Positions 8,304 to 16,112 of a DNA stretch of 64,000 nt are shown one piece after another. The stretch spans positions 1 through 64,000 of the forward strand of contig JAOAAK010000029.1 of the NCBI GenBank assembly GCA_026418905.1, written 5' to 3'. This DNA comes from Bacteroidales bacterium. Its GTDB lineage: Bacteria; Bacteroidota; Bacteroidia; Bacteroidales; DTU049. The position numbers and the translations under genes are program-made. Within the stretch, counting starts at the first letter, position 1. Each line of letters starts with the position of its first letter. Below the pieces are notes generated by a model. It searched no databases. It was not told the DNA's origin and worked only from the letters and a program-made list of their open reading frames with translations.

Positions 8304-9551
8304 TTAATCTAACAAATGAACAACAAGACCGCTTCGCAGTTTTGGTTCAAACCAAGTTGTCTTAGGAGGCATAATTTGTCCCGCATCAGCAATGGTCATA
8401 AGTTGCTTCATGGAAACGGGATATAAAGCAAATGCAACCTTCATCTCACCGCTATCAACACGCTTCTTTAGCTCTCCCAAGCCTCGTATCCCACCAACAA
8501 AATCAATTCTTTTGTCTGTTCTTAAGTCTTTAATACCTAGTATTTTATCCAATACATGTATCGAGAGAATGGTGACATCAAGATTACCAATAGGATCATT
8601 TTCATCGTATGTGTGAGGGTAAGCCTTTAAAGCATACCATCTGCCATCAATATACATTCCAAAAGTGTGCAGGGATTCTGGTTTATAAGGTTCCTCTCCC
8701 TTCAATTCAACTAGAAAATCCTTTTCCAGAGCTTTGATAAATTCTTCAACTGTTAAACCATTGAGATCTTTTACTACCCGGTTATAATCTATGATAGTTA
8801 GTTGGTTGTCTGGAAAATTCACCGACATGAAAAAATTAAATTCTTCATTGCCTGTATAGCCAGGATTTTGTTCTCTTTTTTCTTTGCCGACAAGAGCTGC
8901 AGCAGCTGTTCGATGATGACCATCAGCCACATACACGCAAGGTAAAGTAGCATACAAGTCTACGATTTGGCTAATAATGTTTTCTTCTCGAATAACCCAA
9001 AAATGATGACCAACACCATCTGGAGCTACAAAATCATATTCGGGTTCGTGATTTTTAGCGTAATTTATTACTAAATTGTCTAATTCAGGCAACGAAGGAT
9101 AAGCAAAAAAGACAGGCTCCATATTAGCATTGGTAACCCGAACATGTTTCATTCTATCCTCTTCCTTGTCTTTTCTAGTGAGTTCATGTTTTTTTATGAC
9201 GTTATTAAAGTAATCATCAACGCTAGAACACCCCACAATCCCATATTGAGTTTTTCCCCACATGGTTTGAGCATAAATATATAAATACGGCTTGTCATCC
9301 TGTAAAAGCCACCCAGCTTTTTGAAAATTAATAAAATTTTCCCTTGCTTTTTCGTAAACATCTGGATCATGCTCATCTTTGCCAGGAGGAAAATCAATTT
9401 CTGGTCGAGTAATATGAAGTAAAGAATAAGGATTTCCTTCAGCTTCAATGCGAGCTTCTTCTGAATTCAACACATCATAAGGTCTTGCGGCCATCATGGA
9501 TACAATAGACTTAGGAGGCCTTAGACCTTTAAACGGACGCAATATTGCCAT
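8304..9551 (-). CDS. DUF1015 family protein
   Basis: A 415-residue cytosolic protein of the DUF1015 family. It opens with the conserved MAILRPFKGLRP and AARPYDVLNSEEAR stretches and carries the family's hallmark VADGHHRTAAA near residue 205, followed by a conserved FFMSVNFPDNQL segment. No function is firmly established for the family. The HHR motif resembles the GxHR/GERR nucleotide-binding motif of ParB/SbnI-type serine kinases (inference only). It is the third gene of a serA operon, an order also seen in other Bacteroidota, which suggests a role tied to serine metabolism. Confidence 0.88.
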   Translation of the reverse strand: MAILRPFKGLRPPKSIVSMMAARPYDVLNSEEARIEAEGNPYSLLHITRPEIDFPPGKDEHDPDVYEKARENFINFQKAGWLLQDDKPYLYIYAQTMWGKTQYGIVGCSSVDDYFNNVIKKHELTRKDKEEDRMKHVRVTNANMEPVFFAYPSLPELDNLVINYAKNHEPEYDFVAPDGVGHHFWVIREENIISQIVDLYATLPCVYVADGHHRTAAAALVGKEKREQNPGYTGNEEFNFFMSVNFPDNQLTIIDYNRVVKDLNGLTVEEFIKALEKDFLVELKGEEPYKPESLHTFGMYIDGRWYALKAYPHTYDENDPIGNLDVTILSIHVLDKILGIKDLRTDKRIDFVGGIRGLGELKKRVDSGEMKVAFALYPVSMKQLMTIADAGQIMPPKTTWFEPKLRSGLVVHLLD

Positions 9552-9563
9552 CTTAAACCTATT

Positions 9564-10016
9564 TTAAGTATTATGTTCTGATAAATTGGGAAGATCTTCT
9601 TCTTCGTCAGCATCGGTTTGGGGTTCATAGTTGCGGCGTGGCCCACGCTGTAACGAAGTAATTAAAGCCCCTACCATTTTAGATAGTTCAATAAGATACT
9701 GCTTACTTTCATCAAATTTTTCTTGAGAAATGTAGCCTTCGTTCAGCAAAGATGTAGAATAAACCACACATTCGCGTATGGAACTTTTAGCCATTTTTAA
9801 GTAATAAATAAACTGACTTTTGTTTCGACCACTTCCCTCTGCAATATTGACAGATATGTTCAGAGCAGATTTTGAAAATGCAAGCTTTGTCTGGTCTAGT
9901 ACGTCATCTCCTGGAATGCTCTTCAACATACCGTTGACGAAACGGCTAAAATCCAACGCTTTGTGATAAACTCTCAAATCTTCAAAGCGGAAAAAGTTAA
10001 AACTTCTGTTTTCCAT
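9564..10016 (-). CDS. Four-helix bundle protein of the S23 family
   Basis: A 150-residue, mostly helical protein. FRFEDLRVYHKALDF at residues 10-24 and the stretch NIAEGSGRNKSQFIYYLKMA near residues 57-78 are the two signatures of the S23/avd-like four-helix bundle family. Homologues were first noted within intervening sequences of 23S rRNA genes, and others act as accessory proteins of diversity-generating retroelements. Neither context is present: the gene sits between serA and the DUF1015 gene with gaps of 12-13 bases, clearly cotranscribed. The acidic C-terminal tail (DADEEEDLPNLSEHNT) is not part of the family core. Its role here is unknown. Confidence 0.85.
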   Translation of the reverse strand: MENRSFNFFRFEDLRVYHKALDFSRFVNGMLKSIPGDDVLDQTKLAFSKSALNISVNIAEGSGRNKSQFIYYLKMAKSSIRECVVYSTSLLNEGYISQEKFDESKQYLIELSKMVGALITSLQRGPRRNYEPQTDADEEEDLPNLSEHNT

Positions 10017-10029
10017 AATCTAGTGTTTT

Positions 10030-10950
10030 TTATTTATTAACCTGAAATGTTGTGTCTCCTTCTTTAAAAAATCGAACAATTTGATGGGCAGCTGCAATTC
10101 CGGCGTTGTTATTTGCTTCAGAAGTCTGAGCTCCCATTTTCTTAGGTGTAAAGAAAATTCGATTACCGTATTTGTTAACAAATACATCAACTTGATCAGG
10201 AATCACATCACTAACGTATTTTATATCTGAACGTTCTTCAAAAATTCTGAGTAAATCTTCTTCATGAATGATCTCCTTTCTTGCCGTGTTAACAAGAACA
10301 GCATTCTTAGGTAACAAAGAGAGTAGAGAATAATTAATGGACTTTTTGGTTTGATCATTAGCTGGTATATGAAGTGAAACATACTGATTAGAAGAATACA
10401 ATTCTTCGATAGATTTAGCTACCTTTACGCCATCGTTCTCTATTTCTTTTTGATCAATAAAAGGATCGTATGCCATGAGTTCCATTTCAAACCCTTTAGC
10501 AATACGTGCTAGAGCTCTAGCTACGTAACCATAAGCATGCAATCCGAGTGTTTTTCCACGAAGTTCAGTTCCGCTAGATCCATCAAATTTATTTCTAGCT
10601 ATATAAATCATCATGCCTATAGCTAATTCAGCCACAGCATTACTGTTCTGACCTGGGGTATTCATAACGACAATGCCCCTTTTCGTACAAGCATTCAAAT
10701 CAATATTATCATACCCTGCCCCTGCCCGTACTACTATTTTTAATTCTGGAGCATTTGCTACAACTTCTTCATCTACTATGTCACTCCTCACGATAAGTGC
10801 ATGAACTTCCTTAACTGCATCCAACAACTGTTGTTTATCTGTATATTTTTCTAATAATAAAAATTCAAAACCACCATCCTCTACTACCTTGCGTATTGCA
10901 TTAACTGCTGATGAAGCAAATGGCTTTTCCGTAGCAACCAGAATTTTCAT
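10030..10950 (-). CDS. serA: D-3-phosphoglycerate dehydrogenase, Bacteroides type
   Basis: A 306-residue NAD-dependent 2-hydroxyacid dehydrogenase lacking the C-terminal ACT domain, the short SerA form usual in Bacteroidales. It would oxidise 3-phosphoglycerate in the first step of serine synthesis. VRAGAGYDNID and NTPGQNSNAVAE are typical substrate-side motifs; the nucleotide loop reads GLHAYGYVAR rather than GxGxxG; the catalytic Arg is in LVNTARKEII. The usual Glu-His pair is not conserved: the His position in the C-terminal motif reads TPKKMGAQT. This looks like a lineage variant, not damage. The ATG at 10950 is chosen over the TTG at 10974, which lies inside the promoter. serC is not in the operon. 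Confidence 0.85.
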   Translation of the reverse strand: MKILVATEKPFASSAVNAIRKVVEDGGFEFLLLEKYTDKQQLLDAVKEVHALIVRSDIVDEEVVANAPELKIVVRAGAGYDNIDLNACTKRGIVVMNTPGQNSNAVAELAIGMMIYIARNKFDGSSGTELRGKTLGLHAYGYVARALARIAKGFEMELMAYDPFIDQKEIENDGVKVAKSIEELYSSNQYVSLHIPANDQTKKSINYSLLSLLPKNAVLVNTARKEIIHEEDLLRIFEERSDIKYVSDVIPDQVDVFVNKYGNRIFFTPKKMGAQTSEANNNAGIAAAHQIVRFFKEGDTTFQVNK

Positions 10951-10971
10951 ATTTTGAACTTTTTCAATTGC

Positions 10972-10979
10972 CAAAAGTA
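10972..10979 (-). promoter_or_regulatory. Promoter -7 element (TACTTTTG) of the serA operon
   Basis: Minus-strand TACTTTTG matches TAnnTTTG and ends 21 bases before the serA ATG at 10950. The TTG at its 3' end is in frame with serA and would be a false start. Confidence 0.5.
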
Positions 10980-11020
10980 AAAAAAAAAATGATATGAGTG
11001 AATGTTTTTTTATTTTTTAT

Positions 11021-11827
11021 TTAATCAAAAAACATCGTAAAAATTTGATTATTTAACGATGTTTCTATATTGCTTTGCTTACTTGGTGGAAAATCAGGAT
11101 ATATGATATTCCAAAGAAATAGTGCATGAGATGGAACCATTGTCACTTGAGATAACCGAGTTCTGGTGTCAAGAGCTATTTGAATATCGTCAAACGAAAT
11201 ATTACCTTTGCCTACTTCGATGAGGGTCCCAACTATAATTCTTACCATACCTCTAAGAAATCTATCAGCAGCAATCTGGAAAATCAGCCAATTTTCTCGT
11301 TCGGAAAAAAAAGCTTTTTGGACATGACATATTCCTGTTTTCTGTCCTCCGCCTTTTTTAGCGAATCCAGTAAAATCATGCCTACCAATGAGTAAAGCAG
11401 CAGCTCTGTTCATTTTCTCTAGATCAAGTTCTGCCGGAAAATACCACGAAAATTGATATAAAAAAGGGTCTTTACTTCGGCATATAAAATAACGATATTC
11501 TCTCGAAATAGCATAATAACGAGCATTCCATCGTGGCGCAACAGGATGCATGTTGTGGACAACTATGTGTTTATGCAAAACCGCGTTCCAATGATAAATA
11601 AAGTCGCATATGTTTTCAATAGGGTGATGTAGGTCTACGTGTGCTACATAATAACGAGCATGAACCCCTGTATCTGTTCTTCCACATCCAGTAATTGTCG
11701 TTTTTTGATGAATAAAAATTTCTAGCTTTTCCTCTAGTTCTTCTTGCACTGAACGTGCGTTTTTCTGCCTCTGCCAACCACAAAATTCGTCACCTCTATA
11801 ACTTAGCTCAATAGCATAACGATACAT
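11021..11827 (-). CDS. truA: tRNA pseudouridine synthase A
   Basis: A 268-residue TruA that converts U38-U40 in the tRNA anticodon arm to pseudouridine. The catalytic aspartate is D52 in GCGRTDTGVHA, preceded by the family start YRGDEFCGWQRQ. Later motifs include FLRGMVRIIVGTLIEVGKG, the conserved C-terminal substrate-binding element, and FLWNIIYP near the end. The length is normal. It follows the M14 peptidase by one base and is the last gene of the DUF6913-dapA-peptidase-truA run. Confidence 0.95.
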   Translation of the reverse strand: MYRYAIELSYRGDEFCGWQRQKNARSVQEELEEKLEIFIHQKTTITGCGRTDTGVHARYYVAHVDLHHPIENICDFIYHWNAVLHKHIVVHNMHPVAPRWNARYYAISREYRYFICRSKDPFLYQFSWYFPAELDLEKMNRAAALLIGRHDFTGFAKKGGGQKTGICHVQKAFFSERENWLIFQIAADRFLRGMVRIIVGTLIEVGKGNISFDDIQIALDTRTRLSQVTMVPSHALFLWNIIYPDFPPSKQSNIETSLNNQIFTMFFD

Positions 11828-11828
11828 A

Positions 11829-14660
11829 TTATTTTTTCTGGATCAGCAATTGATGAGTTTTATTTTTTGCATGCAACACTAACATATATAGTCCTTTTTC
11901 GAAGGATGAAAAATCTATGCTTAGAGTTTGAGCTCCCATATTTCGAGTTTTGAAAAGAATTTTCCCATCGATTGTCAAAATTTCAAGATAAGTTATTTCT
12001 TCAGCTTTCTCGATGTTCAAATAGTGTTCTACGGGATTGGGAAAAACAAGAAATAATATTACTTCTTCTTCTGATGAAATTACATCAATCAACTGCTTTA
12101 ATGTGTCACTGCCACAATTATTGGATGCAACAAGGTATACTTCGTACTGACCTGGATGATTGTATTCATGGACAGGATTTGGTAAAGTTGAAACAACTCC
12201 ATCGCCAAAATTCCAATAATAAGACGTTGCATACTGTGAAGTATTGTAGAAACTAACTATGTTTCCCGCCAATTCATGGTAAAAATTTGCAATAGGCAAA
12301 GGGTTAACTTTCACAGGCACTTCCGCATAAGCCGACTGACAACTTTTCTCGATAACCCAATTATAAAAATAATAGTAATACTTATAAGGAGAAGTAGTGG
12401 CTGTGCTTGAAGTAATGTTAATTACATTACCGATGTTGTAAGGATAAGGTAAATCTGGTGCAGTATTGGAACCATTTCTAAATAAATTTGGAACGGGAGG
12501 GCCAAGAAGCTTCATATTATTTCCTACTGGAAGGGGTTTCTGAATGTTAATTACGTTCATGCCTGCTGAAACATTGACTGTATGTGTCCAGACAGTATTG
12601 TTGTTCTCATCTTTGAGGGTAATGGTTCTGTTTCCGGCAGAATTAGCATAAACCGTAACACTTTTTAAAGTTACAGGCTCTGTACATGAAAAAACTAGGC
12701 CATGCTGAGTAGTAAAAGTGTAGTAGCCTCCAACTCCAGCACTATCGGGTTTACCTCCCTGATAATTTTCAGTAATGAAGTCACTCACATAAAAAGTAGT
12801 ATCTTGAAAGATAGGTGGAGTGATCCATGTGTTCCCTACATATAACTCTTGACCTCCAGGTGAGGAAAACCAATGTGGCTCACTACCCGTAGAAGTTAAA
12901 GTTGCTGATTGCCCTCCACAAATGGTATCACCCAAAACCACTGGTTGGTCAGGACGATCGACGACAATATATCCTACCTTAACCATGCTATCAATGCCTG
13001 CACAAGATGTAATTTTAAGCTTTACAGTATATGTCCCGTTTTGCGTATACTCATGAAAAGGATGTTCGTCGGTCGAGGTACTTCCATCACCAAAACTCCA
13101 CAAAAATGTACTACCCTGAGGATAAGTCCCTGTATTGGTAAATTGAATCTTTCCATCACAAGTGTAAGTTTTGTTGGCAATGAAATTAGCTGTTGGAGAA
13201 TTTGGTATAAGAGACACATTTCGCACAACCACAGATTTATTGGTAACAGTCACGTTATTAATGGTAGCAGTTTGATAACCAGGAGCAGATACTGACATAT
13301 TCCATGTTCCAGCAATGATGGGACGATAATAATCTCCGTGCAATGGGGAGGAATATACATGCGAAGAATCAGCATCATGGGAAAGTATAGTTATCAAAGC
13401 CTTAATAGGTTGCCCTGTACAAGCATCGGTAACTATGCCTCGTATGCCGTACATTCCTTGCTCTATAAAATTTAATATAGATCGATAATTATAATTCCAA
13501 TAGTTTTCAAGACTAGAAGCAGGAGGCAATTTAGTCGACGAAATTTCAAGTGTTACCTCTCGACAATGCCCGTTATAATTGCTAAAATCTTGCCGAGAAC
13601 CTTTCACAATGTACCATGTGGCACCTTCGATGACACCAGGATAATCAGATCCAGGATTGTTATCGTCGAAATAACCAGCAGGGCTATTAAATTGAGCTGT
13701 ATCTGCATACTCTTTACTTACGTAAACGAACCAAGCCCTATCTGGATGGTCTGCAGTCTTATAATCCCAAGGATAATTTGCCAATTCGGCTCCACCATGA
13801 TAGTTAAACCCAACCACAAAATTGTGTTTCTTGGCAAATTGAACAAATTTTTGCGTCTCAATCTCCTGAGCGTAAGTGCCATCATCACCCTGCGACCCAT
13901 CTGGGACGGGGAAATTGCGATTCAGATCTTCCCCATTAGCATTATACCGTGTTGCTCCATTCACAGTATTATTACCTCCCGCATAAGTTCCATCAGGGTT
14001 AGCAAGTGGATTGATGTAAAGTTGAGCATTGTTCACAATATTCGTTATCCTTGGCAAAGTACCATAATTACTCAACAAATAATCAATCAAATGTAAAAGC
14101 AAAACATATCCTGTTGTTTCATCGCCATGCATAGTACTGGAGAGAAATATTTTGGGTTCTGCTTCATCCATAGCAACGTTATCGCTGATTTTAGCCACAA
14201 GAATTAATCTGTTCTGAACTGAATAGCCTATGGTATCAATCTTACAAATACCTGGATAGGTTGATTGAAATTGTTGCATGATGCTCAAATAGTTGCTGTA
14301 CGTAGGATAAAAGTTCCATGTTGTTTGAGTATTTTTTCGAATAATGGTTTTTTTCTTCATGTTAAGTTGCGAAAGCTTAAGCAACATACTGGGAGGTGTA
14401 AGTTTTTCAAAAGGTAAACCGAGGGAAAGAAACTGAGCCATTTGTCTTTTATTTGCGTAGGCATAAAAATACTGAGAATCGATCTGATCAATAGTTACTA
14501 TGGAGAAAATATTGGTCTGTAAGGTGTTCACAGATTCGCGAGGAAAGCGAAAATAAATTTCTACTCTACCATCAAAAAGTTTATCTAATTCCTGGGCAAC
14601 CCCCGAAAAAGTCAGAGAAAAGAAAAGAATTACAGCAATTATTCTATTTAACATTTTCAT
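11829..14660 (-). CDS. Secreted M14 zinc carboxypeptidase with PKD domains and T9SS sorting domain
   Basis: About 943 residues. A signal peptide (MKMLNRIIAVILFF) leads into a propeptide, then an M14 zinc carboxypeptidase domain (about residues 110-390) with the first zinc pair in STMHGDETTG (H178, E181), a later YHGGAELANYP and the TLEIS segment holding the catalytic Glu. After it come a carboxypeptidase regulatory-like beta domain (GIVTDACTGQPIKA), a PKD domain (FLWSFGDGSTS), an Ig-like part, a second PKD domain (YYWNFGDGVVST) and a Por-type sorting domain (VFPNPVEHYLNIE to the end). It should be exported by the T9SS and degrade peptides at the surface. The ATG at 14660 overlaps the dapA end by 17 bases; earlier starts would overlap more. 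Confidence 0.9.
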   Translation of the reverse strand: MKMLNRIIAVILFFSLTFSGVAQELDKLFDGRVEIYFRFPRESVNTLQTNIFSIVTIDQIDSQYFYAYANKRQMAQFLSLGLPFEKLTPPSMLLKLSQLNMKKKTIIRKNTQTTWNFYPTYSNYLSIMQQFQSTYPGICKIDTIGYSVQNRLILVAKISDNVAMDEAEPKIFLSSTMHGDETTGYVLLLHLIDYLLSNYGTLPRITNIVNNAQLYINPLANPDGTYAGGNNTVNGATRYNANGEDLNRNFPVPDGSQGDDGTYAQEIETQKFVQFAKKHNFVVGFNYHGGAELANYPWDYKTADHPDRAWFVYVSKEYADTAQFNSPAGYFDDNNPGSDYPGVIEGATWYIVKGSRQDFSNYNGHCREVTLEISSTKLPPASSLENYWNYNYRSILNFIEQGMYGIRGIVTDACTGQPIKALITILSHDADSSHVYSSPLHGDYYRPIIAGTWNMSVSAPGYQTATINNVTVTNKSVVVRNVSLIPNSPTANFIANKTYTCDGKIQFTNTGTYPQGSTFLWSFGDGSTSTDEHPFHEYTQNGTYTVKLKITSCAGIDSMVKVGYIVVDRPDQPVVLGDTICGGQSATLTSTGSEPHWFSSPGGQELYVGNTWITPPIFQDTTFYVSDFITENYQGGKPDSAGVGGYYTFTTQHGLVFSCTEPVTLKSVTVYANSAGNRTITLKDENNNTVWTHTVNVSAGMNVINIQKPLPVGNNMKLLGPPVPNLFRNGSNTAPDLPYPYNIGNVINITSSTATTSPYKYYYYFYNWVIEKSCQSAYAEVPVKVNPLPIANFYHELAGNIVSFYNTSQYATSYYWNFGDGVVSTLPNPVHEYNHPGQYEVYLVASNNCGSDTLKQLIDVISSEEEVILFLVFPNPVEHYLNIEKAEEITYLEILTIDGKILFKTRNMGAQTLSIDFSSFEKGLYMLVLHAKNKTHQLLIQKK

Positions 14661-15555
14661 ATTTTGTTGCATTTTCGAAATCGTCAACAGCTTTTTTTAA
14701 TATGCGTATTTTTTCTTCAGGCAGTGGAACAAGGGGTAAACGAAATTGATGCTTGATCAAATTTTTCATAGATAAAATAGCTTTAATTCCAGCAGGATTA
14801 CCCATTGTTAACAAAGTATGCAACAATGGTAAAATCATATAATGGTATTTTCGAGCTGTTTCCCAATTATTTTTCAGACAAGCGGACACCATTTTAGAAA
14901 AAAATGAAGGATAAGCATTGGCTATCACTGAAATGGTTCCATGCGCCCCCAACGCTAGAAAAGGGAAAGTCAATGCATCATCTCCTGCAAAAACCTTAAA
15001 AGAAACAGGTTTTTTTGCCATTAAACTCATGAATTTATCAACATTATCTGTTGCATCTTTAATAGCCACAAATTTTGGAGAACTATTTGCAAGCATGATA
15101 GTAGTTTCAGGTTCCATATTTACAACTGTTCTTCCAGGAACGTTATATAGAATCACTGGCAAAGGTGAAACTTCAGCTACAGCCTGAAAATGAGCAATCA
15201 TCCCTTCCTGAGAGGGTTTGTTATAATAGGGAACAACAGATAAAATGTATGAAGCACCTGTAAAATCGAAGGCCTTAATTTGTTTTACCAATTCGCTTGT
15301 ATTATTCCCTCCAAAACCTATAACTATGGGGACTTTGCCGTGCAGTAAAGCATCAACTTTTTTTAGAATACGTTCCTTCTCCTGTAAAAGAACCGTAGGA
15401 GATTCTCCGGTTGTTCCAAAAAGGACGAGAAAATCAACCCCACCTTCGACAACATATTCCACAAGTCGTAAGTACGCCTCTTCGTCTACGGATAAATCTT
15501 CATTAAAAGGTGTCACTAGCGCAACGCCTGTTCCTTGCAATGATATTTCTTCCAT
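14644..15555 (-). CDS. dapA: 4-hydroxy-tetrahydrodipicolinate synthase
   Basis: A 303-residue class I aldolase-type lyase that condenses pyruvate with aspartate semialdehyde, the first committed step to lysine and meso-diaminopimelate. The Schiff-base lysine is K166 in FVAIKDATDN; the catalytic Tyr lies in VILYNVPGRT, and LFGTTGESPT is the substrate-side motif. Length and motifs are complete. It follows the DUF6913 gene by one base and overlaps the start of the secreted peptidase gene. Confidence 0.95.
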   Translation of the reverse strand: MEEISLQGTGVALVTPFNEDLSVDEEAYLRLVEYVVEGGVDFLVLFGTTGESPTVLLQEKERILKKVDALLHGKVPIVIGFGGNNTSELVKQIKAFDFTGASYILSVVPYYNKPSQEGMIAHFQAVAEVSPLPVILYNVPGRTVVNMEPETTIMLANSSPKFVAIKDATDNVDKFMSLMAKKPVSFKVFAGDDALTFPFLALGAHGTISVIANAYPSFFSKMVSACLKNNWETARKYHYMILPLLHTLLTMGNPAGIKAILSMKNLIKHQFRLPLVPLPEEKIRILKKAVDDFENATKYENVK

Positions 15556-15556
15556 A

Positions 15557-16108
15557 TTAAAGTTTTTTTTGAACTTTCAACCAATTTGAATACTGTACAA
15601 ATATACGAAAAATTTCCTCTGCAGTCAAATCCCTCGAAAAAGTATCGTGAATATTGACATCAAATACAGGTGAAGAAAATTTATTAAAACCAATTTTTAA
15701 TTTCGCATGGTTAAACTCAGCAATCCAAAGCAAAGGTAATTCTACTAATCTGGTTAAATCCATAAATAAATCAAAAGGTTTTTGCAAAAGAGAAAAAAAT
15801 CGATGGTCATTTTTTGGAGTCTTGAGAAAAGTAAAATCTTCATGTCCAATAAGTAAATAATGATGACTGTCGGGAAAAGGTAAAGATTGTTTTTTTTGTT
15901 CTGTCCACAAGAGCATCAGGTAGTCTTTATTATCAAAAATTAATTGAGTTCCTATCCTATAGAAAATGTCAATGTCCTCAGCTCTTTTATAATCCACTAC
16001 CAATAGCAGAGAATTAGCTTCGTAGTAAGGAATACCCTGAATATGTCTATGAAAATGTTGTTTTTTTTTCTGATAAAAGAAATTGAAAACTTTTCTTTGC
16101 AAACGCAT
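15557..16108 (-). CDS. DUF6913 family protein
   Basis: A 183-residue basic, cytosolic protein with a family usually found in Bacteroidota directly before dapA, as here. The N-terminal 20 residues are rich in Lys, Arg and His; the rest alternates short beta and helix segments, with the conserved LLIGHEDFTFL and DLFMDLTRL stretches. No catalytic motif is evident and the function is unknown. Four bases separate it from the end of the tricorn-like gene upstream, so it may share that transcript. Confidence 0.75.
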   Translation of the reverse strand: MRLQRKVFNFFYQKKKQHFHRHIQGIPYYEANSLLLVVDYKRAEDIDIFYRIGTQLIFDNKDYLMLLWTEQKKQSLPFPDSHHYLLIGHEDFTFLKTPKNDHRFFSLLQKPFDLFMDLTRLVELPLLWIAEFNHAKLKIGFNKFSSPVFDVNIHDTFSRDLTAEEIFRIFVQYSNWLKVQKKL

Positions 16109-16112
16109 AATC

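Noticed and set aside
10030-10950. SerA as a broken gene because of its missing His and GxGxxG
   Set aside because: The frame is intact and full length for the Bacteroides-type enzyme; the changes look like a lineage form.
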